Below are positions 38,200-46,959 of a DNA stretch of 64,000 nt, piece by piece (positions within the stretch are counted from its first letter, which is position 1; each line of letters opens with the position of its first letter). The notes under the pieces were generated by a model. The model ran no database searches. It saw nothing but the letters and a program-made list of their open reading frames with translations, and had not been told where the DNA came from. The translations under genes were made by a program, and so were the position numbers. This DNA comes from Clostridium mediterraneense. GTDB lineage: Bacteria > Bacillota > Clostridia > Clostridiales > Clostridiaceae. The stretch is taken from NCBI RefSeq assembly GCF_900091705.1, contig NZ_LT594785.1, forward strand, positions 1,282,858 through 1,346,857, written 5' to 3'.

Positions 38200-38751
38200 A
38201 TGAGAATAATTTCTGGAAAAGCAAGAGGAAGAAAAATTCTATCACCTGAAACAATGGAAACAAGACCAACATTAGATAGAATTAAAGAAGCTATTTTTAA
38301 TATAATACAAGGATATATTCCAGATGCTGTTGCAGTAGATGTATTTGCAGGAACAGGTAGTTTAGGATTAGAAGCAGCAAGTAGAGGCGCAAAGGAATGT
38401 TATTTAGTAGATAAGAGTCCAGTAACTTTTCCTATATTAAAGAAAAATATAGAAAACTTACAATTTGAAGATACATGTACAGCTTTAAATATGGATGCAT
38501 ATATGGCTTTAAAGTCATTAGCAGCAAAGGGAAAAGTATTTGATTTAATATTTATAGATCCACCATATTTAAAAAATTTAATTCCTGAAGCTATGCAAAT
38601 AGTTGATGATAAGAAGATTCTTCATGAAGATGGAATAATTGTTACTAAAATAGATGCGACAGAAGAAATATTTGAGGGTACAGAAAATATAGAGTTATTT
38701 AGAACTAAAAAGTATGGTAATACTATAGTAAATCTATATAGATTAAAATAG
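38200..38751 (+). CDS. rsmD: 16S rRNA (guanine(966)-N(2))-methyltransferase RsmD
   Basis: Methylates G966 of 16S rRNA. MRIISGKARGRKILSP is the family N-terminus, TRPTLDRIKEAIFNI follows, VDVFAGTGSLGLEAASRGA is the SAM site, and IFIDPPYLKN is the catalytic (D/N)PPY motif. Length 183. It begins the ylbH-ylbI type pair with coaD 12 bases later. Confidence 0.96.
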   Translation: MRIISGKARGRKILSPETMETRPTLDRIKEAIFNIIQGYIPDAVAVDVFAGTGSLGLEAASRGAKECYLVDKSPVTFPILKKNIENLQFEDTCTALNMDAYMALKSLAAKGKVFDLIFIDPPYLKNLIPEAMQIVDDKKILHEDGIIVTKIDATEEIFEGTENIELFRTKKYGNTIVNLYRLK

Positions 38752-38763
38752 AGGGGGCTTGAA

Positions 38764-39252
38764 TTGAGAATGCGAACAGCCATATATCCAGGTAGCTTTG
38801 ACCCTATTACTAATGGTCATCTTGACATAATTAAAAGAGGTTCAAAGATGTTTGATAAGCTTGTAGTAGCAGTACTTATTAATGTAGATAAAAAAGGCTT
38901 ATTTTCTATAGAAGAAAGAGTTGAACTTATAAAGGAAGCCACTAAAGAATATAAAAATGTTGAGGTAAAAAGCTTTACTGGATTATTAGTGGATTTTGCA
39001 AAAGAAGAAGAGAATCCTGTTATTTTAAAGGGGTTAAGAACTGTTAAGGATTTTGAGTATGAGATGCAAATGGCTATAATAAATAGGACTTTAGATAATG
39101 AGCTTGAGTCTTTATTTTTAGTTGCATCAACAAAATATTCAGCTATTAGTTCATCAGTTGTGAAGCAGATAGCTCAATTTGGTGGAAGTGTTGATAAATT
39201 TGTTCCTATAGAAGTTAAAGAGAAGTTAATGGAGAAAATTGTTATGGTATAA
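38764..39252 (+). CDS. coaD: Phosphopantetheine adenylyltransferase
   Basis: Adenylates 4'-phosphopantetheine, the penultimate step of CoA synthesis. AIYPGSFDPITNGHLDIIKRG carries the TxGH nucleotidyl-transferase motif, and KYSAISSSVVKQIAQFGG (for ISS-binding) is at the C-terminus. I use TTG 38764, six bases after GAGGGGG; ATG 38770 would be 12 bases away but gives the more usual short N-terminus. Length 162. Confidence 0.96.
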   Translation: MRMRTAIYPGSFDPITNGHLDIIKRGSKMFDKLVVAVLINVDKKGLFSIEERVELIKEATKEYKNVEVKSFTGLLVDFAKEEENPVILKGLRTVKDFEYEMQMAIINRTLDNELESLFLVASTKYSAISSSVVKQIAQFGGSVDKFVPIEVKEKLMEKIVMV

Positions 39253-39265
39253 GGGGGAAACTGAA

Positions 39266-39814
39266 ATGACAGATGAAAAAATTGAGACTTTAGAGCTTAT
39301 AGAACTTGTATATGAAATTATAAAAAAATCAAGTAAAGTTCCTATAAGTGGGAAGGTTATGGTTGATAGAGAAGAGGTCTTAGGAATTTTAGATGAAATT
39401 ATAAATAAATATCCTAAAGATATCAGAACAGCACAATGGATAACTAAAAGAAAAGATGAGATGCTTAGCTATGCACAAGAAAGAATAAATGAAGCTAATA
39501 GCAAAAGTATCGAAATAATAGAAAATCAAGTTAATAACAATGATATAGTTCAAAAGGCTAAACTTATAGCAAATGAGATAGAGTCAGCAGCAGAAGAGGA
39601 AGCAAGAAAATTAAAGATATATGCTAGACAATATGCTGATGAACTTCTTAGTGAAGTTGAAAAAGAAATTCAAAATACTACTTCAAGATTATTAAATCAT
39701 ATGAAAGAGGATATGGAAGCTTTTGCTATAGAACTTACAAAGAATATGGATAAAACAACAGCAGTTATTAGGGAAAATATAAAGGAGCTAAGAGCCCCTT
39801 TAAATTCTAAATAA
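39266..39814 (+). CDS. Coiled-coil protein resembling ATP synthase subunit B/H or DivIVA-type stalks
   Basis: Not firmly recognised. The 182-residue protein has a short globular N-terminus (TLELIELVYEIIKKSSKVPISGK) with VDREEVLGILDEI, then a long charged helix with heptad-like Glu/Lys/Ala pattern (residues ~60-175). It resembles proteins labelled V-type ATPase subunit H or DivIVA-like in clostridia. The start is ATG 39266 after AAGGGGG; an upstream in-frame start at 39239 lies inside coaD. Its 3' end overlaps the convergent ylbJ by eight bases. Confidence 0.75.
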   Translation: MTDEKIETLELIELVYEIIKKSSKVPISGKVMVDREEVLGILDEIINKYPKDIRTAQWITKRKDEMLSYAQERINEANSKSIEIIENQVNNNDIVQKAKLIANEIESAAEEEARKLKIYARQYADELLSEVEKEIQNTTSRLLNHMKEDMEAFAIELTKNMDKTTAVIRENIKELRAPLNSK

Positions 39815-40991
39815 AATTTGATTCTTTTTTTGTTATTATAGAAAGAATTAAACTTATTACAGTTAAAATTATAAATATTATTACTGGAATTAAGTTTGAA
39901 TACATATGGTTATTTTGAACAGTAGCAAAGGTGGTTATACTATCAGGAAGAAATAGGCTTATAGTATACATTATTATAAAAGATATAATTCCTTGAAGAA
40001 ATTTATAGAAAAAATATCTTTTAAAAGAAACATTACATTTATAAAAAAATGAATATGTTTGAGCTATTATAGAAAGACCACCAAAAGAACATAAAAAAGA
40101 AATTAGTGATAGTTTAGTAGATAAATTAAGAGTACTATTGCTAATTATATTAGATCCATTAGTTAATTCTATACTACCAAGAAATAAGCTTTCAATGAAT
40201 ACAGAAGATATTCCAAGTATATTTGATAGATAATTAATAAGATATTCTATTATTTTAGAGTTTTTAAATATAGATATTATAACTGAGAAGATAATTATAT
40301 AACCAGAAAGCACTAATAAAGTTAGACAAGCATCTTCTATAGACTTTCTGATAGCTTCTCCTATATTTAAAACTTGATTAGAAGATTTTAAAGTTGTTTT
40401 AGGAGCTTTAGAGTCTTCTTTTTTTCTAGTTATAAGTGCTATAAATATGCTTGATAGATATGATGGAATTAATAAAATATAACCAAGTTTTGTATTACCA
40501 AGAAGGCTAGTACCAACAGCACCTATTAAAAATAAAGGTCCAACATTAGAAGCTATACTTATAAGTCTAGAAAATTCATTTTTACTAATATATCCTTTTT
40601 CGTAAATATTAGTGGAATATTTAGCTCCAAGTGGATAGCCAGATAAATAACTTGCTATAATTGCAAAACTACTAGATTTATTAAGTCCTAGTGGTTTACA
40701 GATAATTGGACCAAAAAATTTAGAATAAAGAGAAATTCCATCTATATAAACTAATAAGTTACATACTACCATAAAAGGAAACATGGTAGGAATTATAGAA
40801 TTTACAATTAGTTTAGAACCACTTAATGCAGCTTCTATGCATTTTTCAGGAGATAATATAAGATAGATAATAATTAATGTAAGTATTATAGATATAAAAG
40901 CATTTGCTCTTATATGTAATAATTTAAAAACTTTAAATAATAAAAATATAAGTAAACTAAGTAGTATAATCAAAATAAAAATACTATACAT
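39807..40991 (-). CDS. ylbJ: Sporulation integral membrane protein YlbJ
   Basis: A 394-residue membrane protein with about ten hydrophobic segments and the nucleoside-recognition (gate) domain. NSIIPTMFPFMVVCNLL, SYLSGYPLGAKYS and ASNVGPLFLIGAVGTSLLG are conserved. In Bacillus YlbJ is SigE-controlled and needed for spore heat resistance; its substrate is unknown. The minus-strand ribosome site is AAAAGGGGGAC before ATG 40991. It is 46 bases downstream of tmcAL. Confidence 0.9.
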   Translation of the reverse strand: MYSIFILIILLSLLIFLLFKVFKLLHIRANAFISIILTLIIIYLILSPEKCIEAALSGSKLIVNSIIPTMFPFMVVCNLLVYIDGISLYSKFFGPIICKPLGLNKSSSFAIIASYLSGYPLGAKYSTNIYEKGYISKNEFSRLISIASNVGPLFLIGAVGTSLLGNTKLGYILLIPSYLSSIFIALITRKKEDSKAPKTTLKSSNQVLNIGEAIRKSIEDACLTLLVLSGYIIIFSVIISIFKNSKIIEYLINYLSNILGISSVFIESLFLGSIELTNGSNIISNSTLNLSTKLSLISFLCSFGGLSIIAQTYSFFYKCNVSFKRYFFYKFLQGIISFIIMYTISLFLPDSITTFATVQNNHMYSNLIPVIIFIILTVISLILSIITKKESNFI

Positions 40992-41026
40992 GCTAAGTCC
41001 CCCTTTTTAGCTTATATAGTATTTAT

Positions 41027-41034
41027 ATTATATG
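41027..41034 (-). promoter_or_regulatory. Candidate SigE -10 element for ylbJ
   Basis: On the minus strand CATATAAT (41034-41027) matches CATACAAT at seven of eight positions and lies 36 bases before the ylbJ start. The -35 region (AGATAAT, 12 bases upstream) is weak. Confidence 0.35.
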
Positions 41035-41037
41035 CGT

Positions 41038-42267
41038 TTACATATTATTATCTTTTTTTATAATAGGACTAATTAAATAATCACTATTTATTTTTATATC
41101 CGGATTTAAGAGAGAATAAAGATTAGTTGCTTTTATATCCAGTTCTAAAATAGAATCTGATATTTTTTTAGGGACTTTAGTAATAATATTAATATTAGAA
41201 TTATTTTTAATCTCTTTTAATATCTTTGCTCCTGTTTCAGAAAGCCCAAGTACTCTTATATAAGAAGGTTCTGATTTTTTTAGCTTATTTAAGTTTTCAT
41301 CAAAACCTAAGAATAATTGGCAAAGAACTCTAGAAATTCTGGTGTAGGTATATCTCTTACTTTTACATCTAGATATTAATTCTTCAAAGCTATTAGAATT
41401 TTTTAACTCATTTAAAATTTTATTATCTAAACCTTCTGATGCATCTGATATTAGGCTTAATTTACTTGGGTCTAATGTTAATATATACTTAATATAATTA
41501 AACATAGATTCTAAGCTTGAAAATGAATTTTTAGAATTCAGTATATTATATGTAAAACCAGGCAAAAATTCTTTTGTAGCTTTAATAGAGTTATTAGTAT
41601 AAATACTTTCTCTAATTGCAGTAGCAGAAGCAAATTTATTTTTATTTATTTCTTTACTATTATAATTAGAACCTTCTCGTTTGAGTGTAAATGTTTTTAT
41701 AGGACTATTAAGTTTTAAAAGACTTTTACAGTATTCTATTCCTAGTATATTATTAGAGCTATTTAGAAATTCAGATATATTTTCTAAATTAATATTTAAT
41801 TTTAAGACTTCTGAAATATATTTTTTTAGACTATAAGCTCGCGCCTTAGGGTATGGATTACCAAGAGAAAGACTTTCTTTTAAAAATATTTTAAATTCTT
41901 TTGGTTCATCATTTAGAATATTTGCTATGAGTTTTATAAGTTTAGTATCTCCAGCTTCGGAACCGAAGTATATATTATCTACTACAGATAGAGAATTGAG
42001 TAAGGATATAGCACCAAAAGCAAAATATTCAGCAGAAGATACTGCATAAATAGTTGGTAATTCAATAACTAAATCAATTCCTGCTTCTAAGGCCATTTTT
42101 GTTCTTGACCACTTATCTGTAATTGCAGGAAGACCTCTTTGAACAAAGTTACCACTCATTATACAAATCACTGCATCACATTTCGTATCTTTTCTACAAT
42201 TTTCTAAATGAAACTCATGTCCTAAATGAAAAGGATTATATTCTGTAATAATTCCTGTTATATTCAT
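41038..42267 (-). CDS. tmcAL: tRNA(Met) cytidine acetate ligase TmcAL (YlbM)
   Basis: Makes N4-acetylcytidine at the wobble position of elongator tRNA-Met from acetate and ATP. The N-terminal nucleotidyltransferase motif is GIITEYNPFHLGHEFHL (HxGH). CIMSGNFVQRGLPAITDKW (in part) and FGSEAGD are conserved, and SATAIRESI is the KMSKS-equivalent. The start is ATG 42267 (409 residues), after AAGGGTGAT; the longer frame to 42345 lacks a ribosome site and adds a hydrophobic stretch not found in the family. It is divergent from pta-ackA, the acetate genes. Confidence 0.93.
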   Translation of the reverse strand: MNITGIITEYNPFHLGHEFHLENCRKDTKCDAVICIMSGNFVQRGLPAITDKWSRTKMALEAGIDLVIELPTIYAVSSAEYFAFGAISLLNSLSVVDNIYFGSEAGDTKLIKLIANILNDEPKEFKIFLKESLSLGNPYPKARAYSLKKYISEVLKLNINLENISEFLNSSNNILGIEYCKSLLKLNSPIKTFTLKREGSNYNSKEINKNKFASATAIRESIYTNNSIKATKEFLPGFTYNILNSKNSFSSLESMFNYIKYILTLDPSKLSLISDASEGLDNKILNELKNSNSFEELISRCKSKRYTYTRISRVLCQLFLGFDENLNKLKKSEPSYIRVLGLSETGAKILKEIKNNSNINIITKVPKKISDSILELDIKATNLYSLLNPDIKINSDYLISPIIKKDNNM

Positions 42268-42307
42268 TGTTATCACCCTTATTAATAAATAATTAATTTT
42301 TGTTTTT

Positions 42308-42336
42308 ACCTTACTACAAATGAGTAATAATGTCAA
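42308..42336 (-). promoter_or_regulatory. Promoter of tmcAL
   Basis: On the minus strand: TTGACA (42336-42331), 17 bases, TAAGGT (42313-42308). It is 40 bases before the start. Confidence 0.5.
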
Positions 42337-42345
42337 AGTCGACAT

Positions 42346-42366
42346 ATTGTTGAATATTCAGACAAT
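42346..42366. promoter_or_regulatory. Imperfect Rex-like palindrome between tmcAL and pta
   Basis: ATTGT, TGAATATTCA, one extra G, ACAAT. Without the G (42361) it would be a perfect 18-base dyad, TTGTTGAATATTCAACAA, similar to the Rex operator TTGTTAANNNNTTAACAA. Rex senses NADH/NAD+ and controls fermentation genes in clostridia. The extra base makes this uncertain. Confidence 0.35.
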
Positions 42367-42490
42367 TTTTAATTTACTTATTTATTTATATTATATGGAA
42401 AGATATGATATTATAAGAGTATAAAAGTGTGTAAAAAATAAATTTAGAATATAATAGAAAATCGTTTATATAACGAGAGGAGATTTTAAA

Positions 42491-43492
42491 ATGGAACTTA
42501 TGAATCAAGTATGGGAAGCAGCAAGAGCTGACATAAAAAGAATTGTTTTGCCAGAAGGTGATGAAGAAAGAACACTTGTGGCTTCAGAAAAAATTAAAAA
42601 AGAAAATTTAGCTCATCTTATATTGATAGGTGATGAAAAAGTTATAAGAGATAAAGCAGAAAAATTAAATGTTAATTTAACAGGAATAGAAATAGTAGAT
42701 CCAAATAAATCAGAAGATTTATCAAGATATGTAGAAGCTTTTTATGAATTAAGAAAAAATAAGGGAATGACAATGGAAAAGGCAGATTTAATTGTTAGAG
42801 ATCCTTTATATTTTGCAACAATGATGGTTAAATTAGATAATGCTGATGGTATGGTATCAGGAGCAGTTCATACAACTGGTGATTTATTAAGACCAGGTCT
42901 TCAAATAATAAAGACAGCACCAGGAGTATCAGTAGTTTCAAGTTTCTTTATAATGATGGTACCAAACTCAGTATATGGGGATTCAGGAATGTTATTATTT
43001 GCTGATTGTGCAGTTAATCCGAATCCAACAGCAGAGCAATTAGCATCAATAGCAATAGCAACAGCTGATACAGCTAAGACTGTTTGTAATGTAGAACCAA
43101 AAGTTGCAATGCTTTCATTCTCAACAATGGGAAGTGCTGATCATGAACTTGTATCAAAAGTTAGAGAAGCTACAGAAATTGCAAAAGAATTAAGACCAGA
43201 TCTTGATATAGATGGAGAACTTCAATTAGATGCAGCAATAGTTCCGTCAGTTGCTAGTCAAAAAGCTCCAAATAGTAAAGTTGCAGGAAAGGCTAATGTA
43301 CTTGTATTCCCAGATTTACAATCAGGTAATATAGGATATAAATTAGTTCAAAGATTTGCAAAGGCAGAAGCAATAGGGCCTGTATGTCAAGGGTTTGCTA
43401 AACCAATAAATGATTTATCAAGGGGATGTAGTTCAGAAGATATAGTAAGTGTAGTTGCATTAACAGCAGTTCAAGCACAAGCTAAAAAATAA
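42491..43492 (+). CDS. pta: Phosphate acetyltransferase
   Basis: Converts acetyl-CoA and phosphate to acetyl phosphate. Length 333. RIVLPEGDEERTL at the N-terminus, DGMVSGAVHTTGDLLRPGLQ (~115-134) and LVFPDLQSGNIGYKLVQR are the conserved PTA blocks. ATG 42491 follows GAGAGGAG. ackA follows after 26 bases with its own ribosome site, forming the standard acetate operon that yields one ATP per acetate. Confidence 0.97.
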   Translation: MELMNQVWEAARADIKRIVLPEGDEERTLVASEKIKKENLAHLILIGDEKVIRDKAEKLNVNLTGIEIVDPNKSEDLSRYVEAFYELRKNKGMTMEKADLIVRDPLYFATMMVKLDNADGMVSGAVHTTGDLLRPGLQIIKTAPGVSVVSSFFIMMVPNSVYGDSGMLLFADCAVNPNPTAEQLASIAIATADTAKTVCNVEPKVAMLSFSTMGSADHELVSKVREATEIAKELRPDLDIDGELQLDAAIVPSVASQKAPNSKVAGKANVLVFPDLQSGNIGYKLVQRFAKAEAIGPVCQGFAKPINDLSRGCSSEDIVSVVALTAVQAQAKK

Positions 43493-43518
43493 ATAGAATT
43501 AAATTAGGAGGAAATTGA

Positions 43519-44709
43519 ATGAATATATTAGTAGTAAATTGTGGTAGCTCATCGTTAAAATATCAATTAATAGATATGAGAGATGAAAGTGTATTAGCTT
43601 CAGGATTAGTTGAAAGAATAGGAATTGAGGGGTCTGTTCTTACACAAAAAGCTGATACTAAAGAAAAGTATGTAATAAAAAAAGAGATGAGAAATCATAA
43701 AGAAGCTATTAGACTTGTTTTAGCGTCATTAGTTGATGAAAATTATGGAGTTATAAAAGAATTAGATGAGATATATGCTGTTGGACATAGAGTTGTTCAT
43801 GGTGGTGAAAAATATGCTAGTTCAGTAGTTATAAATGATGAAGTAATGAAAGATTTAGAAGAGTTTGCTAAATTAGCACCTCTTCATAATCCACCTAACA
43901 TAGTTGGAATAGAAGCATGTAAAACTTTAATGCCAAAAACTCCTATGGTAGCTGTATTTGATACTGCTTTCCATCAAACAATGCCAGAAAAGGCTTATGT
44001 ATATGCATTACCTTATGAATTATATGAAGAAAATCATATAAGAAAATATGGTTTCCATGGAACATCACATAAATATGTTTCAGCTAAAGCAGCAGAAGCT
44101 TTAGGTAAAAATATAGAGGATTTAAGAATTGTAACATGTCATTTAGGGAATGGAGCTAGTATTGCAGCGGTAGATAGAGGAAGATGCGTAGAAACTACAA
44201 TGGGATTTACACCTCTTGAAGGTCTAGTTATGGGAACAAGATGTGGAAGTATAGATCCAGCTATAGTAACTTATTTAATAAGTGAGCTTGGTTATTCAAC
44301 TGATGAAGTTAATAATCTTATGAATAAGAAGTCTGGAGTTCTTGGAATCTCAGGAGTAAGCAGTGATTTTAGAGATGTTGAGGCTGAAGCAGAGAAAGGA
44401 AATCATAGAGCAAGACTTGCTTTAGATATATTCTATTATAAAGTTAAGCAAGCAATAGCAACAGCAGCAGTAGCTATGGCTGGATTAGATGTTATAGTAT
44501 TTACAGCTGGAGTTGGTGAGAATTCAGTGGAGGCTAGAAGAAGTATATGTGATGGACTTGAATTCCTTGGAATTGAAATTGATCAAGAAAGAAATGCTAC
44601 AAGAGGCGAAATAATGACTATTAGCTCAGAAGATTCAAGAGTAGAAGCATTAGTTATAGCAACTAATGAAGAACTTATGATAGCAAAGGATACTTTAGAA
44701 CTTGTTTAA
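43519..44709 (+). CDS. ackA: Acetate kinase
   Basis: Transfers phosphate from acetyl phosphate to ADP. Length 396. Visible are [11 protein letters not shown] (the ASKHA phosphate-1 loop), [20 protein letters not shown] with the catalytic Asp, [22 protein letters not shown] and FTAGVGENS. No terminator with a clear U-run follows; a dyad at 44726-44749 overlaps the next promoter. Confidence 0.98.
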   Translation: MNILVVNCGSSSLKYQLIDMRDESVLASGLVERIGIEGSVLTQKADTKEKYVIKKEMRNHKEAIRLVLASLVDENYGVIKELDEIYAVGHRVVHGGEKYASSVVINDEVMKDLEEFAKLAPLHNPPNIVGIEACKTLMPKTPMVAVFDTAFHQTMPEKAYVYALPYELYEENHIRKYGFHGTSHKYVSAKAAEALGKNIEDLRIVTCHLGNGASIAAVDRGRCVETTMGFTPLEGLVMGTRCGSIDPAIVTYLISELGYSTDEVNNLMNKKSGVLGISGVSSDFRDVEAEAEKGNHRARLALDIFYYKVKQAIATAAVAMAGLDVIVFTAGVGENSVEARRSICDGLEFLGIEIDQERNATRGEIMTISSEDSRVEALVIATNEELMIAKDTLELV

Positions 44710-44725
44710 TAAATAATTTCAAAAT

Positions 44726-44757
44726 AACTTGACTTTTAAAAAGCAAGTTTATATAAT
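44726..44757 (+). promoter_or_regulatory. Promoter of yceD-rpmF with a dyad over the -35
   Basis: TTGACT (44729-44734), 17 bases, TATAAT (44752-44757). AACTTG, A, CTTTT (44726-44737) and AAAAG, CAAGTT (44739-44749) form an inverted repeat covering the -35. It could be an operator or the remains of an ackA terminator. Confidence 0.65.
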
Positions 44758-44831
44758 AATACTTGTGTTATTTACAAAATTACTATTAAGGTTTAGGAGA
44801 GTGAACAGGCAACAAAGGTTTGCTGCAAATT

Positions 44832-45323
44832 ATGGAATTTAAATTTTCAGAATTAACTTCAAAAAAAGAAAGAAGTAAAAAGTTAGATCTTATAGTAGAA
44901 CAAGAGATTATTGAACTTCCAGGGGAAGAAATTAAGATTTTAGAACCAATAAAGTTCGATGGCGAACTAAAAATGGTAGATGATGTAGTATCTCTTTATG
45001 GTAATATAACTACTAAGCTAGAACTTGAATGTTCAAGATGCTTAAAAAACTTTTCAATAGATGTTAATACAGATATAGATGAAAAGTTTTCAAATAATTA
45101 TAAAGAAGATGATTCTATTGCTTTAATAGAAGGTGACATTTTAGATGTTGCTGATGCAATAGTAAGTAACGTAATTTCAACCTTACCTATAAAAAGACTT
45201 TGTGTTGAACAGTGTAAAGGCTTATGTCAACAATGTGGTGCTGATTTAAATATAGAGAAGTGCCGTTGCGATGATTCAAATATAGATATTAGATTTGAAA
45301 AGCTAAAAGATTTGTTCAATTAA
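44832..45323 (+). CDS. YceD/DUF177 family protein
   Basis: A 163-residue YceD family protein, typically upstream of rpmF and linked to 23S rRNA or ribosome assembly. Two cysteine pairs are visible: CSRCLKNF in the middle and the C-terminal CVEQCKGLCQQCGADLN. The start is taken at ATG 44832, giving the family-like MEFKFSELTSKK; TTG 44820 has no usable ribosome site. The nearest AGGAG (44795-44799) is 32 bases away and opens a 13-codon frame (GTG 44801 to TAA 44842) that overlaps the yceD start. Confidence 0.88.
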   Translation: MEFKFSELTSKKERSKKLDLIVEQEIIELPGEEIKILEPIKFDGELKMVDDVVSLYGNITTKLELECSRCLKNFSIDVNTDIDEKFSNNYKEDDSIALIEGDILDVADAIVSNVISTLPIKRLCVEQCKGLCQQCGADLNIEKCRCDDSNIDIRFEKLKDLFN

Positions 45324-45338
45324 TAAGGAGGTGTAACA

Positions 45339-45524
45339 ATGGGAAATCCAGCAAGAAAGATGTCAAAAGCAAAGAGAGATTCAAGAAGAGCTCAAACTTT
45401 TAAGTTAGGGACACCTGGAATCGTAGAATGCCCACAATGTCATGAAATGAAGATGGCACACAGAGTATGTAAGAGCTGTGGATATTACAAAGGTAAAGAA
45501 GTAGTTTCAACAGATGCAGAATAA
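45339..45524 (+). CDS. rpmF: 50S ribosomal protein L32
   Basis: The 61-residue L32 begins [19 protein letters not shown] and has zinc-binding CPQC and CKSC motifs. It starts 15 bases after yceD with AAGGAGGTG. The yceD-rpmF-plsX order is widely conserved; a terminator follows before plsX. Confidence 0.97.
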   Translation: MGNPARKMSKAKRDSRRAQTFKLGTPGIVECPQCHEMKMAHRVCKSCGYYKGKEVVSTDAE

Positions 45525-45525
45525 T

Positions 45526-45553
45526 AAAGAAAGTCTTTGGACTTTCTTTTCTT
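45526..45553 (+). terminator. Intrinsic terminator after rpmF
   Basis: AAAGAAAGTC (45526-45535) pairs with GACTTTCTTT (45540-45549), TTTG loop, T-rich tail. Confidence 0.85.
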
Positions 45554-45584
45554 TATATTCTTTTAAATAATAGGAGGGGCATTA

Positions 45585-46583
45585 ATGAGAATAGCTATCG
45601 ATGGAATGGGATCTGATGATTCTCCAAGAGCAGAGGTTAAAGGATGTGTCGATGCCTTAAAAGAATTTTCAGATATAGAAATAGTTATAACAGGTAAAGA
45701 AGAAGAACTAAATGCTGAGTTCTCAAAATATGATTACGATAAAAGTAGAGTACAAATAATAAATGCTACTGAAGTAATTTCACCTAATGAACAACCAGTT
45801 ATGGCTCTTAAAAAGAAAAAGGATTCAAGTCTTGTTAAAGCTTTAAAACTTGTTAAAGATAAAGAATGTGATGCTGTTTTATCAGCAGGAAGTACAGGGG
45901 CATTTTTAGCAGGTTCAACTTTAATTGTAGGAAGAATCAAAGGTATACAAAGACCAGCATTAGCACCTGTTATGCCAGGAAAAAATGGAGCATTTATGAT
46001 AATAGATGCTGGAGCTAATGTAGATTCAAAAGCAGCTTATTTAACACAGTTTGCTAAAATGGGAGAAGTATATTTTAAAACTGTAATGAAAGTAGAAAAA
46101 CCAAAGGTTGGACTTATTAATATAGGTGCAGAAGAAGAAAAGGGAAATGAACTTACAAAAGAAGCTTATAAACTTCTTAAAGAAGAAAAAAATATCAATT
46201 TCACAGGTAATGTAGAACCAAGAGATGTTTCAGCAGGAGATGTTGAAGTTTTAGTTTGTGATGGATTTGTAGGGAATACAGTATTAAAAATGTATGAAGG
46301 AACTGCAAAAACAATATTAACAATGATAAAAGACGAAATTATGAGCTCTACTATTTCAAAAATTGGGGCAGTATTTTTAGCAGGGACATTTAAATCTTTA
46401 AAGAAAAAAATGGACTATAAAGAATACGGTGGAGCACCATTTCTTGGAGTAGATGGTATTTGTATAAAAGCACATGGTAGCTCAGATGGGGTAGCTTTTA
46501 AAAATGCTATTAGACAAGCAAGAACTTTTTACAATAATAAATTGATAGAAAAGATAAAAGAAGAAATAGAAGTTTCTATTTAA
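45585..46583 (+). CDS. plsX: Phosphate acyltransferase PlsX
   Basis: Makes acyl-phosphate from acyl-ACP for phospholipid synthesis. [19 protein letters not shown] is the family N-terminus; [11 protein letters not shown] and [14 protein letters not shown] are further motifs, and [20 protein letters not shown] (in part) ends it. Length 332. Neither fapR before nor fabD/fabG after it is present, unlike Bacillus; acpP follows with its own promoter. Confidence 0.96.
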   Translation: MRIAIDGMGSDDSPRAEVKGCVDALKEFSDIEIVITGKEEELNAEFSKYDYDKSRVQIINATEVISPNEQPVMALKKKKDSSLVKALKLVKDKECDAVLSAGSTGAFLAGSTLIVGRIKGIQRPALAPVMPGKNGAFMIIDAGANVDSKAAYLTQFAKMGEVYFKTVMKVEKPKVGLINIGAEEEKGNELTKEAYKLLKEEKNINFTGNVEPRDVSAGDVEVLVCDGFVGNTVLKMYEGTAKTILTMIKDEIMSSTISKIGAVFLAGTFKSLKKKMDYKEYGGAPFLGVDGICIKAHGSSDGVAFKNAIRQARTFYNNKLIEKIKEEIEVSI

Positions 46584-46612
46584 TTTAATTAAATTTATAT
46601 TGAGTTGTAATA

Positions 46613-46641
46613 TTGACGAATTAAATTATATATAATAATAT
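46613..46641 (+). promoter_or_regulatory. Promoter of acpP
   Basis: TTGACG (46613-46618), 17 bases, TAATAT (46636-46641), 29 bases before the start. Confidence 0.55.
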
Positions 46642-46670
46642 TTATATAGGTCGATCTTGGAGGTGAATTT

Positions 46671-46904
46671 ATGATATTTGATAAAGTAAAAGAAATTATA
46701 GCGGATAAATTATCAGTAGACGAAGAAAGTATTACTATGGAATCAACTTTCGTTGAAGATTTAGGAGCAGATTCTCTAGATGTAGTTGAATTAATTATGT
46801 CATTAGAAGAAGAATTAGAAATGGAAATTCCAGATGAAGATGCTGCTGAATTTATAACAGTTTCAGATGTAGTTGAATACATTAAGTCACATAGCGAAGC
46901 ATAA
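46671..46904 (+). CDS. acpP: Acyl carrier protein
   Basis: A 77-residue acidic carrier. The phosphopantetheine serine is in [15 protein letters not shown] at about residue 36. ATG 46671 follows TTGGAGGTG. It is followed by a compact GC-rich terminator, so it appears monocistronic, consistent with its high expression. Confidence 0.97.
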   Translation: MIFDKVKEIIADKLSVDEESITMESTFVEDLGADSLDVVELIMSLEEELEMEIPDEDAAEFITVSDVVEYIKSHSEA

Positions 46905-46907
46905 TTA

Positions 46908-46931
46908 AGTCCCGCAATAGCGGGATTTTGT
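46908..46931 (+). terminator. Intrinsic terminator after acpP
   Basis: TCCCGC (46910-46915), AATA loop, GCGGGA (46920-46925), then TTTTG. It is short but GC-rich in AT-rich surroundings. Confidence 0.8.
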
Positions 46932-46959
46932 TATATATATGTATATATAAAATTGTATT

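Noticed and set aside
41038-42345. A longer form of tmcAL with 26 extra N-terminal residues
   Set aside because: The extension has no ribosome site, covers the candidate promoter, and the family starts at the MNITGIITEYNPFH methionine.
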